A DNA stretch of 64,000 nt from assembly GCF_000332235.1 (NCBI RefSeq), contig NZ_CM001775.1, forward strand, positions 737,630-801,629. Reading direction: 5' to 3'. Shown here in pieces: positions 34,807 to 42,732 of this stretch. The notes under the pieces were generated by a model. The model worked only from the letters and a program-made list of their open reading frames with translations. It ran no database searches and had not been told where the DNA came from. The stretch is from Geminocystis herdmanii PCC 6308. GTDB lineage: Bacteria > Cyanobacteriota > Cyanobacteriia > Cyanobacteriales > Cyanobacteriaceae. Positions within the stretch are counted from its first letter, which is position 1; each line of letters opens with the position of its first letter. Position numbers and translations under genes: made by a program.

Positions 34807-35454
34807 TTGCTGAATAAATCTTATTTTACTTCGATCGTAATTGTGCTTAATAATGTACCTAAATATCTTGATAACTTGTTGAAAAATGTAGTAAATCAAG
34901 GAGAACAATTAGGAGAATATGAGGTTATTATTATTAATAATATTCCTCTCAAAAAACAATCTCAAGATTTTACTGAAATTATCAAAAAATATCAAGTTAT
35001 TAATAGAAAAAACTTAGAGTTTAGGGAGATTTATACAACTATATTAGATATTTGTCAAGGGGAAATTCTTATTTTTTTTGATGGAAATTATTGTCCAGAT
35101 GAAGACTGGCTAGAACAGATAATTAATCCTTTTCAAGACTCTAAAATTAACGTTGTTGCTGGAGAAATTTGTACAGTTAAAAACGATCATATGTTCAAAA
35201 AATTAAGTAATTTATATCATAAATTTATCTCTAAAAATAAGTTTCCAAGGAACAATTTTTATGACCATCAAATAGCTAATATTGCCCTAAGAAAAGACTT
35301 TATTAAACAACAAAAATATCTTAATTTAACTACAATTAACCCTAAAGAAATAAGTTTTTATTATCGTATTTTAAGAGAAATTGAATCGGAAATAATTTAT
35401 AATACTTCTGCTATAGTTTATGATTATAAGCTCGATATTGTCGATCGAACTTAA
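34807..35454 (+). CDS. Family 2 glycosyltransferase-like protein
   Basis: A 215-residue protein starting with TTG. The phrase SIVIVLNNVPKYLDNLLKNV and ILIFFDGNYCPDEDWLEQII resemble the GT-A fold of family 2 glycosyltransferases, with FFDGN standing in the place of the DXD motif. It is short: about 100 residues less than full enzymes, so it may be a truncated or divergent member. The lack of an ATG near the start raises doubt about the exact N-terminus. Confidence 0.5.
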   Translation: MLNKSYFTSIVIVLNNVPKYLDNLLKNVVNQGEQLGEYEVIIINNIPLKKQSQDFTEIIKKYQVINRKNLEFREIYTTILDICQGEILIFFDGNYCPDEDWLEQIINPFQDSKINVVAGEICTVKNDHMFKKLSNLYHKFISKNKFPRNNFYDHQIANIALRKDFIKQQKYLNLTTINPKEISFYYRILREIESEIIYNTSAIVYDYKLDIVDRT

Positions 35455-35458
35455 TGTT

Positions 35459-36052
35459 TTAATTATTAAATTTTACTTTTTTATACAATTCTTTTAAACT
35501 TATATCAATGTGAATTGAAGTTAACTTAATTATCGCATTTTCTCCTCGATAATCTTTTAATAACCATTCATTTTGTGGAGTTTTCTTAAACTGTTTCACA
35601 TAATATTGATATTGATCAATTAAAAGATATTCTTCAAAAGTTGGTAACGTACGATAACTGTCAAATTTATCATTTTGATCATAATCTTTAGTAGAATTAG
35701 ATAAAACTTCGACAATTAAAATAGGATTAATAACCGTACTTATTCCCTTTCCTTCATAAATAGGCTCTCCTTTTATTACCATGACATCGGGATAGGTATA
35801 ACGCTTATAATCTTCTATCCATAAACGCACATCTCCGATATAAATTTGATATTGTTCATCATCTAAAAGAGATAATAATAAGGCGTAAAATTTTCCTGCT
35901 AAAATATTGTGATTAGTTGTGCCTCCTGTCATAGCGATAATTTCTCCATTATGGTATTCGTGTTTTTCTGCTGATTTTTCTTCTAAAATTAAGTATTCTT
36001 CACGGCTATAAACTTTTTTTTCTTCGGTTTTTATGGGAGTTGCTAAAATCAT
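35459..36052 (-). CDS. Uma2-family endonuclease
   Basis: A 197-residue protein of the Uma2 family (DUF820, PD-(D/E)XK), which is very abundant in cyanobacteria. The start at 36052 (MILATPIKTEE) has a GGAG ribosome-binding site and is preferred over the longer frame to 36112. Key parts are VRLWIEDYKRYTYPDVMVI, with the catalytic aspartate in YPDVMV, and NPILIVEVLSNSTKDYD, with E-V following. Length matches the family. Biological role unknown. It ends 4 bp from the convergent glycosyltransferase-like gene. Confidence 0.87.
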   Translation of the reverse strand: MILATPIKTEEKKVYSREEYLILEEKSAEKHEYHNGEIIAMTGGTTNHNILAGKFYALLLSLLDDEQYQIYIGDVRLWIEDYKRYTYPDVMVIKGEPIYEGKGISTVINPILIVEVLSNSTKDYDQNDKFDSYRTLPTFEEYLLIDQYQYYVKQFKKTPQNEWLLKDYRGENAIIKLTSIHIDISLKELYKKVKFNN

Positions 36053-36172
36053 ATTTTGTTCTCCGTTGTTTATTTTTAATTCTATGATAGCTTTATCAAA
36101 AAATATGAGCAAAGAATCGATCGAAAATCACAAAACTCGATATTATTTGACTTTTAATAAATCAAAAGTTCA

Positions 36173-36246
36173 GACTTGCGCAAATGTCATTTCGAGGTTA
36201 TTTTAAAATCTCAAAACCTTCGATTTTTTGTAAAAATGCGCAAGTC
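36173..36246. repeat. 74-bp element with 10-bp inverted ends
   Basis: GACTTGCGCA (36173-36182) and TGCGCAAGTC (36237-36246) are perfect inverted repeats. The inside also forms an imperfect hairpin (TTCGAGGTT...AAAACCTTCGA). It lies between the stop of the peptidyl-prolyl isomerase and the start of the Uma2 gene on the same strand, so it could act as an RNA structure or be a small mobile element. Confidence 0.65.
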
Positions 36247-36255
36247 ATGAAAAAG

Positions 36256-37011
36256 TCAGCTTGACAGAACTTCAGGGAGTTCAAAGTTGAATTTAACTTG
36301 TTTTTGGATGGTTTCACTCAACCATGAATTAAACAATTCATCTAATAATCTTCTCCTCATATTTTGATCTAATTGAGCGGCGATATATTTCTCTAGCCTT
36401 AAAACAACCACCCATTCCCCAATTCGGCAAGGGGGTAATACCTGCCCCGGTTGAGAAGTCATTAATCTTTGGGCAATTTCTGGATGTGGTACATTTAATT
36501 CCACTGGTCCAATTAATCCCCCCGTTTCGGCTTCTGCACCTTGAGAATGTTGCCTTGCTAATTCCGTAAACTCTTTTTCTCCTTCACAGGCACGAAAATA
36601 TAATTCTTGGGCTTCCCCTGCATTACGAGTACGAATTAAGGAATAAACTATTTTGTCTAGTTGTTTTTTCCGCTTGAGGTAATAATTTTGTAACTCCGTT
36701 CCCCAAGTTTTTTCTTTATACTTTTCTAGTTTTATACCCCTTAAAATTCTTTTTTGTAGTTGTTCTCTAGTTAAATAATTTTTTTCTAACCAAATCTTTA
36801 ATTTTTCCGTATCTTGGGGATTTAACTGCATCTGCATGAAGAATTGTTGTTCAGCCATAGCAGTTTCTTCTGGTGTACATTCTATAGGTTCGATCGCACT
36901 ATCTAAAATAATTTCTTTGGCAAGGGGGGCGATCATTTGTTTTTCTGCTAAAAAAGAGAATATATTTTCTTGAGTAATAACAATATTGCCGACTTCTAAA
37001 CTAGGATTCAT
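36256..37011 (-). CDS. Parvulin-type peptidylprolyl isomerase
   Basis: A 251-residue protein with an N-terminal helical chaperone-like part (about 1-105) and a parvulin domain (about 110-215), seen in FTELARQHSQGAEAETGGLI and VELNVPHPEIAQRLMTSQPG. It has no signal peptide, so it is probably cytosolic, unlike SurA or PrsA. Parvulins speed cis-trans isomerisation at proline bonds. A role with secreted peptides has been proposed for cyanobacterial relatives but is not visible here. Confidence 0.75.
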   Translation of the reverse strand: MNPSLEVGNIVITQENIFSFLAEKQMIAPLAKEIILDSAIEPIECTPEETAMAEQQFFMQMQLNPQDTEKLKIWLEKNYLTREQLQKRILRGIKLEKYKEKTWGTELQNYYLKRKKQLDKIVYSLIRTRNAGEAQELYFRACEGEKEFTELARQHSQGAEAETGGLIGPVELNVPHPEIAQRLMTSQPGQVLPPCRIGEWVVVLRLEKYIAAQLDQNMRRRLLDELFNSWLSETIQKQVKFNFELPEVLSS

Positions 37012-37060
37012 AAATAGTAATCAAAAAAAACATAACATAAAATACTATAGCAACGAATGA

Positions 37061-37126
37061 ATGGAAAATGGAAAATGGAAAATGGAGAATTGAGAATGGA
37101 GAATGGAGAATTGAGAATTGAGAATG
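37061..37126. repeat. Heptamer tandem array (GGAAAAT/GGAGAAT/TGAGAAT)
   Basis: About nine 7-bp units of three related forms lie directly upstream of the isomerase gene. Same repeat class as the arrays at 8516, 25341 and 63549. Any reading frame through it is repeat-driven. Confidence 0.85.
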
Positions 37127-37229
37127 AATAATAAACATCTCCAAAAATAAAAAATAAATTAATTTCAATATCAAAATTATTTACTGTAATAGTACGTTGT
37201 TGTGTATTGAAATTAGTCGCTTTAGCCGA

Positions 37230-37268
37230 CACTTCGACTCGGTTATCGAGCGTAGTCGAGATACAGTG
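37230..37268. repeat. 39-bp inverted-repeat element (CACTTCGACTCG...)
   Basis: CACTTCGACTCGGTTATCGAG and the following CGTAGTCGAGATACAGTG form an imperfect stem-loop with the arms CTCG/CGAG and TCGACT/AGTCGA. It resembles a common cyanobacterial palindrome. It lies in the 556-bp gap before glgA, which otherwise has no gene. Confidence 0.5.
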
Positions 37269-37567
37269 CATCGCTTGTGCTATTAACCATGAAATTTATT
37301 TCTTGGTGGATTATGATATACCATCTAAATCACTTACAAATTATTGATTTTGTCAAATTTTCTGTAACAAATTGTTTCGCCAACCGATTCATTAATTACA
37401 CGATAGGTTATTGATGAACACCTAACACCCATTTATTCTTCATTATCAATTCTGCATTCTGCATTCTCAATTCTCCATTATTTACATTTCTTTACAAAAT
37501 GACGAAGTTTTGATATAAAATGTATCAATTTAAAAAAAAATAAAATTCAAGAGGTTAAAAGCTCTCT

Positions 37568-39043
37568 ATGTATATAGTTCATATTGCTTCAGAGTGCGCA
37601 CCTGTAATTAAGGCAGGAGGATTAGGGGATGTTGTCTATGGCTTGAGTCGAGAAATTGAAAATCAAGGTCATACAGTAGAAATTATTTTGCCTATGTATG
37701 ATTGTATGCGTTATGATCATATTTGGGGTTTACATGATGCCTATAAAGATTTATTTGTGCCTTGGTATGATAGTACTATTCATTGTTCAGTGTTTTGTGG
37801 TTGGGTACATGGACGATTATGTTTCTTTATACAACCCCATTCAGAAGATCATTTCTTCGATCGAGGCTGTTATTATGGGCAAGAAGATGACAATATGAGG
37901 TTTGCTTTTTTCTCAAAGGCGGCTTTAGAGTTTCTTTTTGTGAGTAATAAGCGCCCTGATGTTATCCATTGTCATGATTGGCAAACGGGGTTAATTCCTG
38001 TGATGCTGTATGAGATGTATAAATGGCATGGTATGGCGAATCAACGAGTATGCTATACCATTCACAATTTTAAACATCAGGGAATTTGTGGCAAGGAAGT
38101 ATTAAAAGCTACGGGTTTAAATAACGATGAATACTATTTTAACTACGATCGACTCCAAGACAATTTTAATCCTTTTGCCTTGAATATGATGAAAGGGGGT
38201 ATTGTTTATTCTAACCATGTGAATACGGTTTCCCCTCACCATGCTTGGGAGGCAAGATATAGCGGTGTTAGTTACGGTTTAGGACATACTTTAGAACTTC
38301 ATCATTATAAGTTTAATGGTATTCTTAACGGGATCGATCGAAATATTTGGAATCCTGAAGTAGATACTTTTATCCCTTATCAGTACAATATCGATAACCT
38401 TGAAGATAAAGCCAAAAATAAAAAAGCCTTACGAGAAAGACTATTATTGAAGGAGAATAAAAAACCCATCGTTGCCTATATTGGCAGACTCGATCGACAA
38501 AAAGGAGTAGAATTAGTACACCATGCCTTATATTATTCTCTTCATCGTAACGCTCAATTTGTCCTATTAGGTTCAGCTACAGAAGCCTCTATTAACAACT
38601 GGTTTTGCCATGAAAAATACTATCTCAATAATAATCCAGACTGTCACTTAGAACTAGGTTTTAATGAAGAATTAGCCCATTTAATTTATGCAGGAGCGGA
38701 TATTATTGTTGTACCAAGCGATTACGAACCCTGTGGTTTAACTCAAATGATTGGGTTAAAATATGGTACAGTGCCCGTAGTGCGTGGCGTTGGCGGTTTA
38801 ATTGATACCGTTTTTGATAAAGATAACGACTTAAATCACCCCGAAGAAAAAAGAAACGGATTTGTTTTTTACCAAACAGATTATAATGCCTTAGAATCAG
38901 GTTTAGAAAGGGCGATCGGATTATGGCATTATTTTCCGAAAGAGTTTGAAAAATTACAAAAACAAGGGATGAATTATGATTATTCATGGAAAAATCCCGC
39001 CCAAAGATATATCGATCTTTACGACTTTTTACGGCATAAATAA
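37568..39043 (+). CDS. glgA: Glycogen synthase, ADP-glucose type
   Basis: A 491-residue GT5 glycogen/starch synthase that adds glucose from ADP-glucose to alpha-1,4-glucans. The ADP-glucose site KAGGL is at 15-19 in APVIKAGGLGDVVYGL. The C-terminal lobe has VVPSDYEPCGLTQMIGL and the closing VRGVGGLIDTVFD. Length and the insert CGWVHGRLCFFIQP match GlgA1 (starch-synthase-like) of Synechocystis. GAGG lies about 12 bp before the ATG. A single gene with no other glycogen gene near. Confidence 0.95.
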   Translation: MYIVHIASECAPVIKAGGLGDVVYGLSREIENQGHTVEIILPMYDCMRYDHIWGLHDAYKDLFVPWYDSTIHCSVFCGWVHGRLCFFIQPHSEDHFFDRGCYYGQEDDNMRFAFFSKAALEFLFVSNKRPDVIHCHDWQTGLIPVMLYEMYKWHGMANQRVCYTIHNFKHQGICGKEVLKATGLNNDEYYFNYDRLQDNFNPFALNMMKGGIVYSNHVNTVSPHHAWEARYSGVSYGLGHTLELHHYKFNGILNGIDRNIWNPEVDTFIPYQYNIDNLEDKAKNKKALRERLLLKENKKPIVAYIGRLDRQKGVELVHHALYYSLHRNAQFVLLGSATEASINNWFCHEKYYLNNNPDCHLELGFNEELAHLIYAGADIIVVPSDYEPCGLTQMIGLKYGTVPVVRGVGGLIDTVFDKDNDLNHPEEKRNGFVFYQTDYNALESGLERAIGLWHYFPKEFEKLQKQGMNYDYSWKNPAQRYIDLYDFLRHK

Positions 39044-39126
39044 AATTAAGGTAATTTTCGATCGTCTCCCAAACCCTGTTTTTTTTTAGCAAGGCATTTT
39101 CAAAGTCGAGGCAAAATTACTTTTTA

Positions 39127-39315
39127 TGAGTTCAATTTATTGAACGAAAACTGTTAGCCTCGTCAATTTATTGCGAGGCAATTATGTTAATTTTATCCTC
39201 CTGCTGGGCGTTTTGTGAGTCGAAACCATTATCCCAACGTGTAATGAATCGCGCAGCGTTGCGAGGCACGAAGCAATCTACATCTAATAGATATCGTTTT
39301 TATAAATTGAACTCA
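39127..39315. mobile_element. 189-bp element with 13-bp inverted ends
   Basis: TGAGTTCAATTTA (39127-39139) and TAAATTGAACTCA (39303-39315) are perfect inverted repeats. Inside are GCCTCG/CGAGGC arms and the 24-bp sequence (39256-39279) that also opens the window. No coding capacity is seen. A partial relative, with GTGTAATGAAT and TTCAATAAATTGAACTCA, lies at 53926-53979. The element fills part of the 594-bp gap between glgA and the hybrid kinase. Confidence 0.65.
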
Positions 39316-39637
39316 ATTTTCATAAAAAATATCACGTTTTTAAATCATAATTGATTTTTATTATTAGAAAAAATCCCCCTAATACTCTAATACCCTAATA
39401 CTTTAATACCTCAACATTGCTACTATAGTTTTAGGCAACAAAAATTAATATTAACGTTGATAAATAAATAGTCTTTATCGGAAGAATTAGTTATATCTTA
39501 TAGATAGACACAGCAATAAATTTATGATCAATCAATGATTATTATAGAAACATTTGAAAAATTATTGAAAATAAAGAAAATGCTTATATATTGTCAGTTA
39601 TAGATAAGATTTAATTAAAAATTCATGGGGTAAAGCT
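39316..39637. other. AT-rich gap upstream of the hybrid kinase
   Basis: This 322-bp stretch contains short repeats (AATACTCTAATACCCTAAT) and AT-rich sequence but no gene. The hybrid kinase promoter must lie here; no known regulator site was recognised. The start is preceded by GGGG about 8 bp before the ATG. Confidence 0.4.
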
Positions 39638-42457
39638 ATGATACAAGATGATGAATTGAGAGAAATTTATAAAATTTCTAGTCAAGAGCATTTAGAAAAA
39701 ATGGAAACGGGTTTATTAGAGTTAGAAAAAAACCCGAATGAGTTAGACTCGATCGAAGAATTATTAAGAGAAGCCCATAGTTTAAAAGGGGATTCTCGGA
39801 TTGTGGAAGTGGAATCAGTGGAAAATTTAGCCCATTCCATTGAAGATATTTTAGGAGATATAAAAAAAGGTAAATTAACTCTAACTCCGAATATTAGCGA
39901 TCGACTTTATGAAACTTTAGACGCTATGAAAAAATTAGTTCATGAAGCCGTTACCGATGAACCTAGTGACATTGATGTAGAATTAACCTTAAATAATTTA
40001 ATAAAGAGTGTTTATGGTGAAGAAGAAACTTCCTCCATCGGTGTAGAAATACATATCACCATGACAGAAATTGATCCTAATCCTGTTTATATTGAAGACG
40101 AAGAATTAAGGGATATTTATTTAGTAACAGGAATAGAACACGTTGAAAACATACAATCGGCTTTAGAAGACTTAAAAAATCATTGGGATAATTACGATCG
40201 ATTTGACTATTTATTACGAGAATTGCACAGTTTAAAAGGGGATTCTCGGATTATGGGCATAGAAAGTATTGCTGTGATTTCCTCTGGATTAGAAGAAATA
40301 ATGAGAATGGCACAAAAAGGAGAGTTAAACATCGACAGCTATCAAAATGTAATGTATCCTCGTCTCAAAGATACTTTACACGGTATCAAAGAAATCATCT
40401 TTGAAAGTACCACAGGTAAACCTAGCGGTATCAATCCCAATCAACTATTACAAATCTTAACCTTTAAAAATCATGATTCGATCGTGAAACGGCGCAGCGC
40501 GATCGAAGAATCTTTCCCTGAGTCAAACGATTTCCTAGAATTTGACACCATGGATTTACTAGATTCAGAAGAATCTCCGGAAATCACCATTGATATAGTA
40601 CCTGAAACACCTCTTATAGAGGAAACACCCCCCACAGCAGAGACTCAAATAGTTCAACAATCTCCCCCCGAAATAAAACCACAATCATCACAAAAACAGC
40701 AGAAAAAATCAGCAAACAATCATAATAACAACAAAGAAGAACCCTATAAAATCGATACCATTAGAGTTCAAACCCGTCATTTAGACGCATTAATGACTCA
40801 AACGGGGGAATTAACCGTTACCAAAATCCGCATTGCTCATTTTGCCTCCCAGATGGAACAAATGGTCAATCTTTGGGAAGATTGGAAAATGGGTAAAATG
40901 CAGAATCGTTATCGTAAAGGTAACATCTATACAGGAGAAAATGATACCTTTGAAAATCGTATTGAAACCCTAATTCAAGACTTAAAAAATTCTGCCAATG
41001 ATAACAGTACAAGGTTAGAATTAATTGCAGATCAATTAGAATCAAAAATCAAAACCTTACGATTATTACCCTTATCTAATGTTTTTAGTTTTTTCCCTCG
41101 TTTAGTGCGAGATTTGTCGAAACAGGAAAATAAAGAAGTGGAATTAGTTATTCAAGGAGAAGACACCGTTGCCGATAAGTATATCTTAGAGTTAATCAAA
41201 GACCCTCTTTTACATCTAATTCGTAATAGTATTGATCATGGATTGGAAACTCCCGAAGAAAGAATCAATGCAGGTAAATCTCCTCAAGGTACGATCGTAC
41301 TTAAAGGTTATCAGACTTCTAGTAATATTTTCATCGAAGTTCAAGACGATGGTAGGGGTTTAGACATCGAAAAAATTAAGGAAACGGCGTTAAGACGGGG
41401 TTTATATCGCCCTGATGAGTTAAGCGCCATGACTAGAAGTCAAATTCAAGCCTTAATTTTTGAACCCGGATTTTCCACTCGTACCTTTATTACAGAAGTT
41501 TCGGGCAGGGGTGTTGGTTTAGACGTAGTGAAAACTAACGTTGAACGATTAAAAGGCTCGATCGAGATCATCTCTGAAACTGGCAAAGGCACAACCTTCC
41601 GCCTTCAATTAGGCACAACCTTAGCCACCGCTAACGTTTTATTAGTCAAAATCTTTGGCATTACCCACGCCATCCCCATCGAATTTGTCCAAACATCCTT
41701 ATTAGTTTCCCCCGATGAAATTTTTGCTATAGAAGGCAAACAAACCATCAACTTCGATAATTCTGCGGTGTCAGTGGCTTTTCTCTCCGAGTTGTTGGAG
41801 TTAGGAGTATCTCAAGACAATACCACTGTTCAGCGTAGTATTCCCTGTGTTGTCATTCATATCGGCAAAGAGCAATTTGGGTTATTGGTAGATGAAGTGA
41901 CAGATACTCAAGACGTAGTTATTAAACCTCAGAGTAAACTTTTAAAAAGAATCCGTAACGTAAGTGGTTCAACTATTCTCGGCACAGGGGAAGTCTGTAC
42001 TATTCTCAATCCTCAAGATTTACTTGCCTCCATCCAAAAACGCAATTTAACAGGTAAAGTCGCTCGAAATGTCGATGCCGAAAAAGCGCGCGATCGAGCT
42101 ACCATCTTATTAGCAGAGGATTCGATCGCCACTCGAACCCAAGAAAAACGCATCTTAGAAGGTGCAGGATTTGAAGTAGTCACGGCAGTTGACGGCTTAG
42201 ACGCATGGCACAAAATCAAAACCCGCAAATTTGATGCCGTAGTCTCCGATATACAAATGCCCAACCTCAATGGTTTAGAATTTACTACAAAAATTAGGCA
42301 AGATCATCAATTTAGTGAATTACCAGTCATCTTAGTATCTTCTTTAGCTTCTGATGACGATCGAAAACGAGGGGCAGAAGCTGGGGCAAATGCCTATATT
42401 ATCAAAGGGAAATTTAATCAAGACATATTGATTGAAACCATCCAAAGGCTAATTTAA
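39638..42457 (+). CDS. CheA-like hybrid histidine kinase with two Hpt domains and a receiver
   Basis: A 939-residue soluble kinase. Domains in order: Hpt 1 (about 1-110, H47 in EAHSLKGDSR), Hpt 2 (about 155-265, H197 in ELHSLKGDSR), a Pro/Gln-rich linker (325-365), dimer and ATPase parts (HLIRNSIDHGLETPEER; DDGRGLD), a CheW-like domain (ANVLLVKIFGITHAIPIEF), and a C-terminal receiver (about 825-939, D871 in VVSDIQMPN). It likely takes part in phototaxis or pilus control, as CheA-type Hiks do in cyanobacteria. The two Hpt domains share SLKGDSRI and look like a duplication. The stop codon is followed by a heptamer array, then by the octamer array before pilB. Confidence 0.93.
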   Translation: MIQDDELREIYKISSQEHLEKMETGLLELEKNPNELDSIEELLREAHSLKGDSRIVEVESVENLAHSIEDILGDIKKGKLTLTPNISDRLYETLDAMKKLVHEAVTDEPSDIDVELTLNNLIKSVYGEEETSSIGVEIHITMTEIDPNPVYIEDEELRDIYLVTGIEHVENIQSALEDLKNHWDNYDRFDYLLRELHSLKGDSRIMGIESIAVISSGLEEIMRMAQKGELNIDSYQNVMYPRLKDTLHGIKEIIFESTTGKPSGINPNQLLQILTFKNHDSIVKRRSAIEESFPESNDFLEFDTMDLLDSEESPEITIDIVPETPLIEETPPTAETQIVQQSPPEIKPQSSQKQQKKSANNHNNNKEEPYKIDTIRVQTRHLDALMTQTGELTVTKIRIAHFASQMEQMVNLWEDWKMGKMQNRYRKGNIYTGENDTFENRIETLIQDLKNSANDNSTRLELIADQLESKIKTLRLLPLSNVFSFFPRLVRDLSKQENKEVELVIQGEDTVADKYILELIKDPLLHLIRNSIDHGLETPEERINAGKSPQGTIVLKGYQTSSNIFIEVQDDGRGLDIEKIKETALRRGLYRPDELSAMTRSQIQALIFEPGFSTRTFITEVSGRGVGLDVVKTNVERLKGSIEIISETGKGTTFRLQLGTTLATANVLLVKIFGITHAIPIEFVQTSLLVSPDEIFAIEGKQTINFDNSAVSVAFLSELLELGVSQDNTTVQRSIPCVVIHIGKEQFGLLVDEVTDTQDVVIKPQSKLLKRIRNVSGSTILGTGEVCTILNPQDLLASIQKRNLTGKVARNVDAEKARDRATILLAEDSIATRTQEKRILEGAGFEVVTAVDGLDAWHKIKTRKFDAVVSDIQMPNLNGLEFTTKIRQDHQFSELPVILVSSLASDDDRKRGAEAGANAYIIKGKFNQDILIETIQRLI

Positions 42458-42482
42458 GAATTAAGAATTAAGAATTAAGAAT
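42452..42482. repeat. Heptamer array (AATTTAAGAATTAAG) over the kinase stop codon
   Basis: Four units of AATTAAG start in the last codons of the kinase and include its stop codon (TAA in AATTTAAGAA). Same family as the arrays at 8516 and 25341. Confidence 0.8.
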
Positions 42483-42506
42483 AAAAACTCTCCTTGTCCA
42501 CCTCAC

Positions 42507-42714
42507 CTGTCTTCCTGTCCACCTGTCTTCCTGTCCACCTGTCCACCTGTCCACCTGTCCACCTGTCCACCTGTCCACCTGTCTTCCTGTCCACCTGTCC
42601 ACCTGTCCACCTGTCTTCCTGTCCACCTGTCTTCCTGTCCACCTGTCCACCTGTCCACCTGTCTTCCTGTCCACCTGTCCACCTGTCTCCCTGTCTTCCT
42701 GTCCACTTGTCCAC
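42507..42714. repeat. Octamer minisatellite, 26 units of CTGTCCAC/CTGTCTTC
   Basis: Twenty-six contiguous 8-bp units are present. Eighteen are CTGTCCAC or a one-base variant, seven are CTGTCTTC and one is CTGTCTCC, in an irregular order. Since 8 is not a multiple of 3 and the units lack stops, all frames on both strands stay open, giving false ORFs rich in Trp, Gly and Gln. The array fills the space between two convergent genes and ends 18 bp before the pilB stop codon. The octamer also occurs as single copies near 33837 and 34050. Confidence 0.97.
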
Positions 42715-42732
42715 CCCACCTGTCCACCTGTA

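Noticed and set aside
37008-37271. 87-codon minus-strand frame
   Set aside because: Its middle, FSILNSPFSILNSPFSIFHF, is produced by the heptamer array at 37061, so it is not a gene.
42507-42714. Possible CRISPR array
   Set aside because: Units are 8 bp and contiguous with no spacers. No other repeat in the window has the repeat-spacer form, and no cas genes are present.
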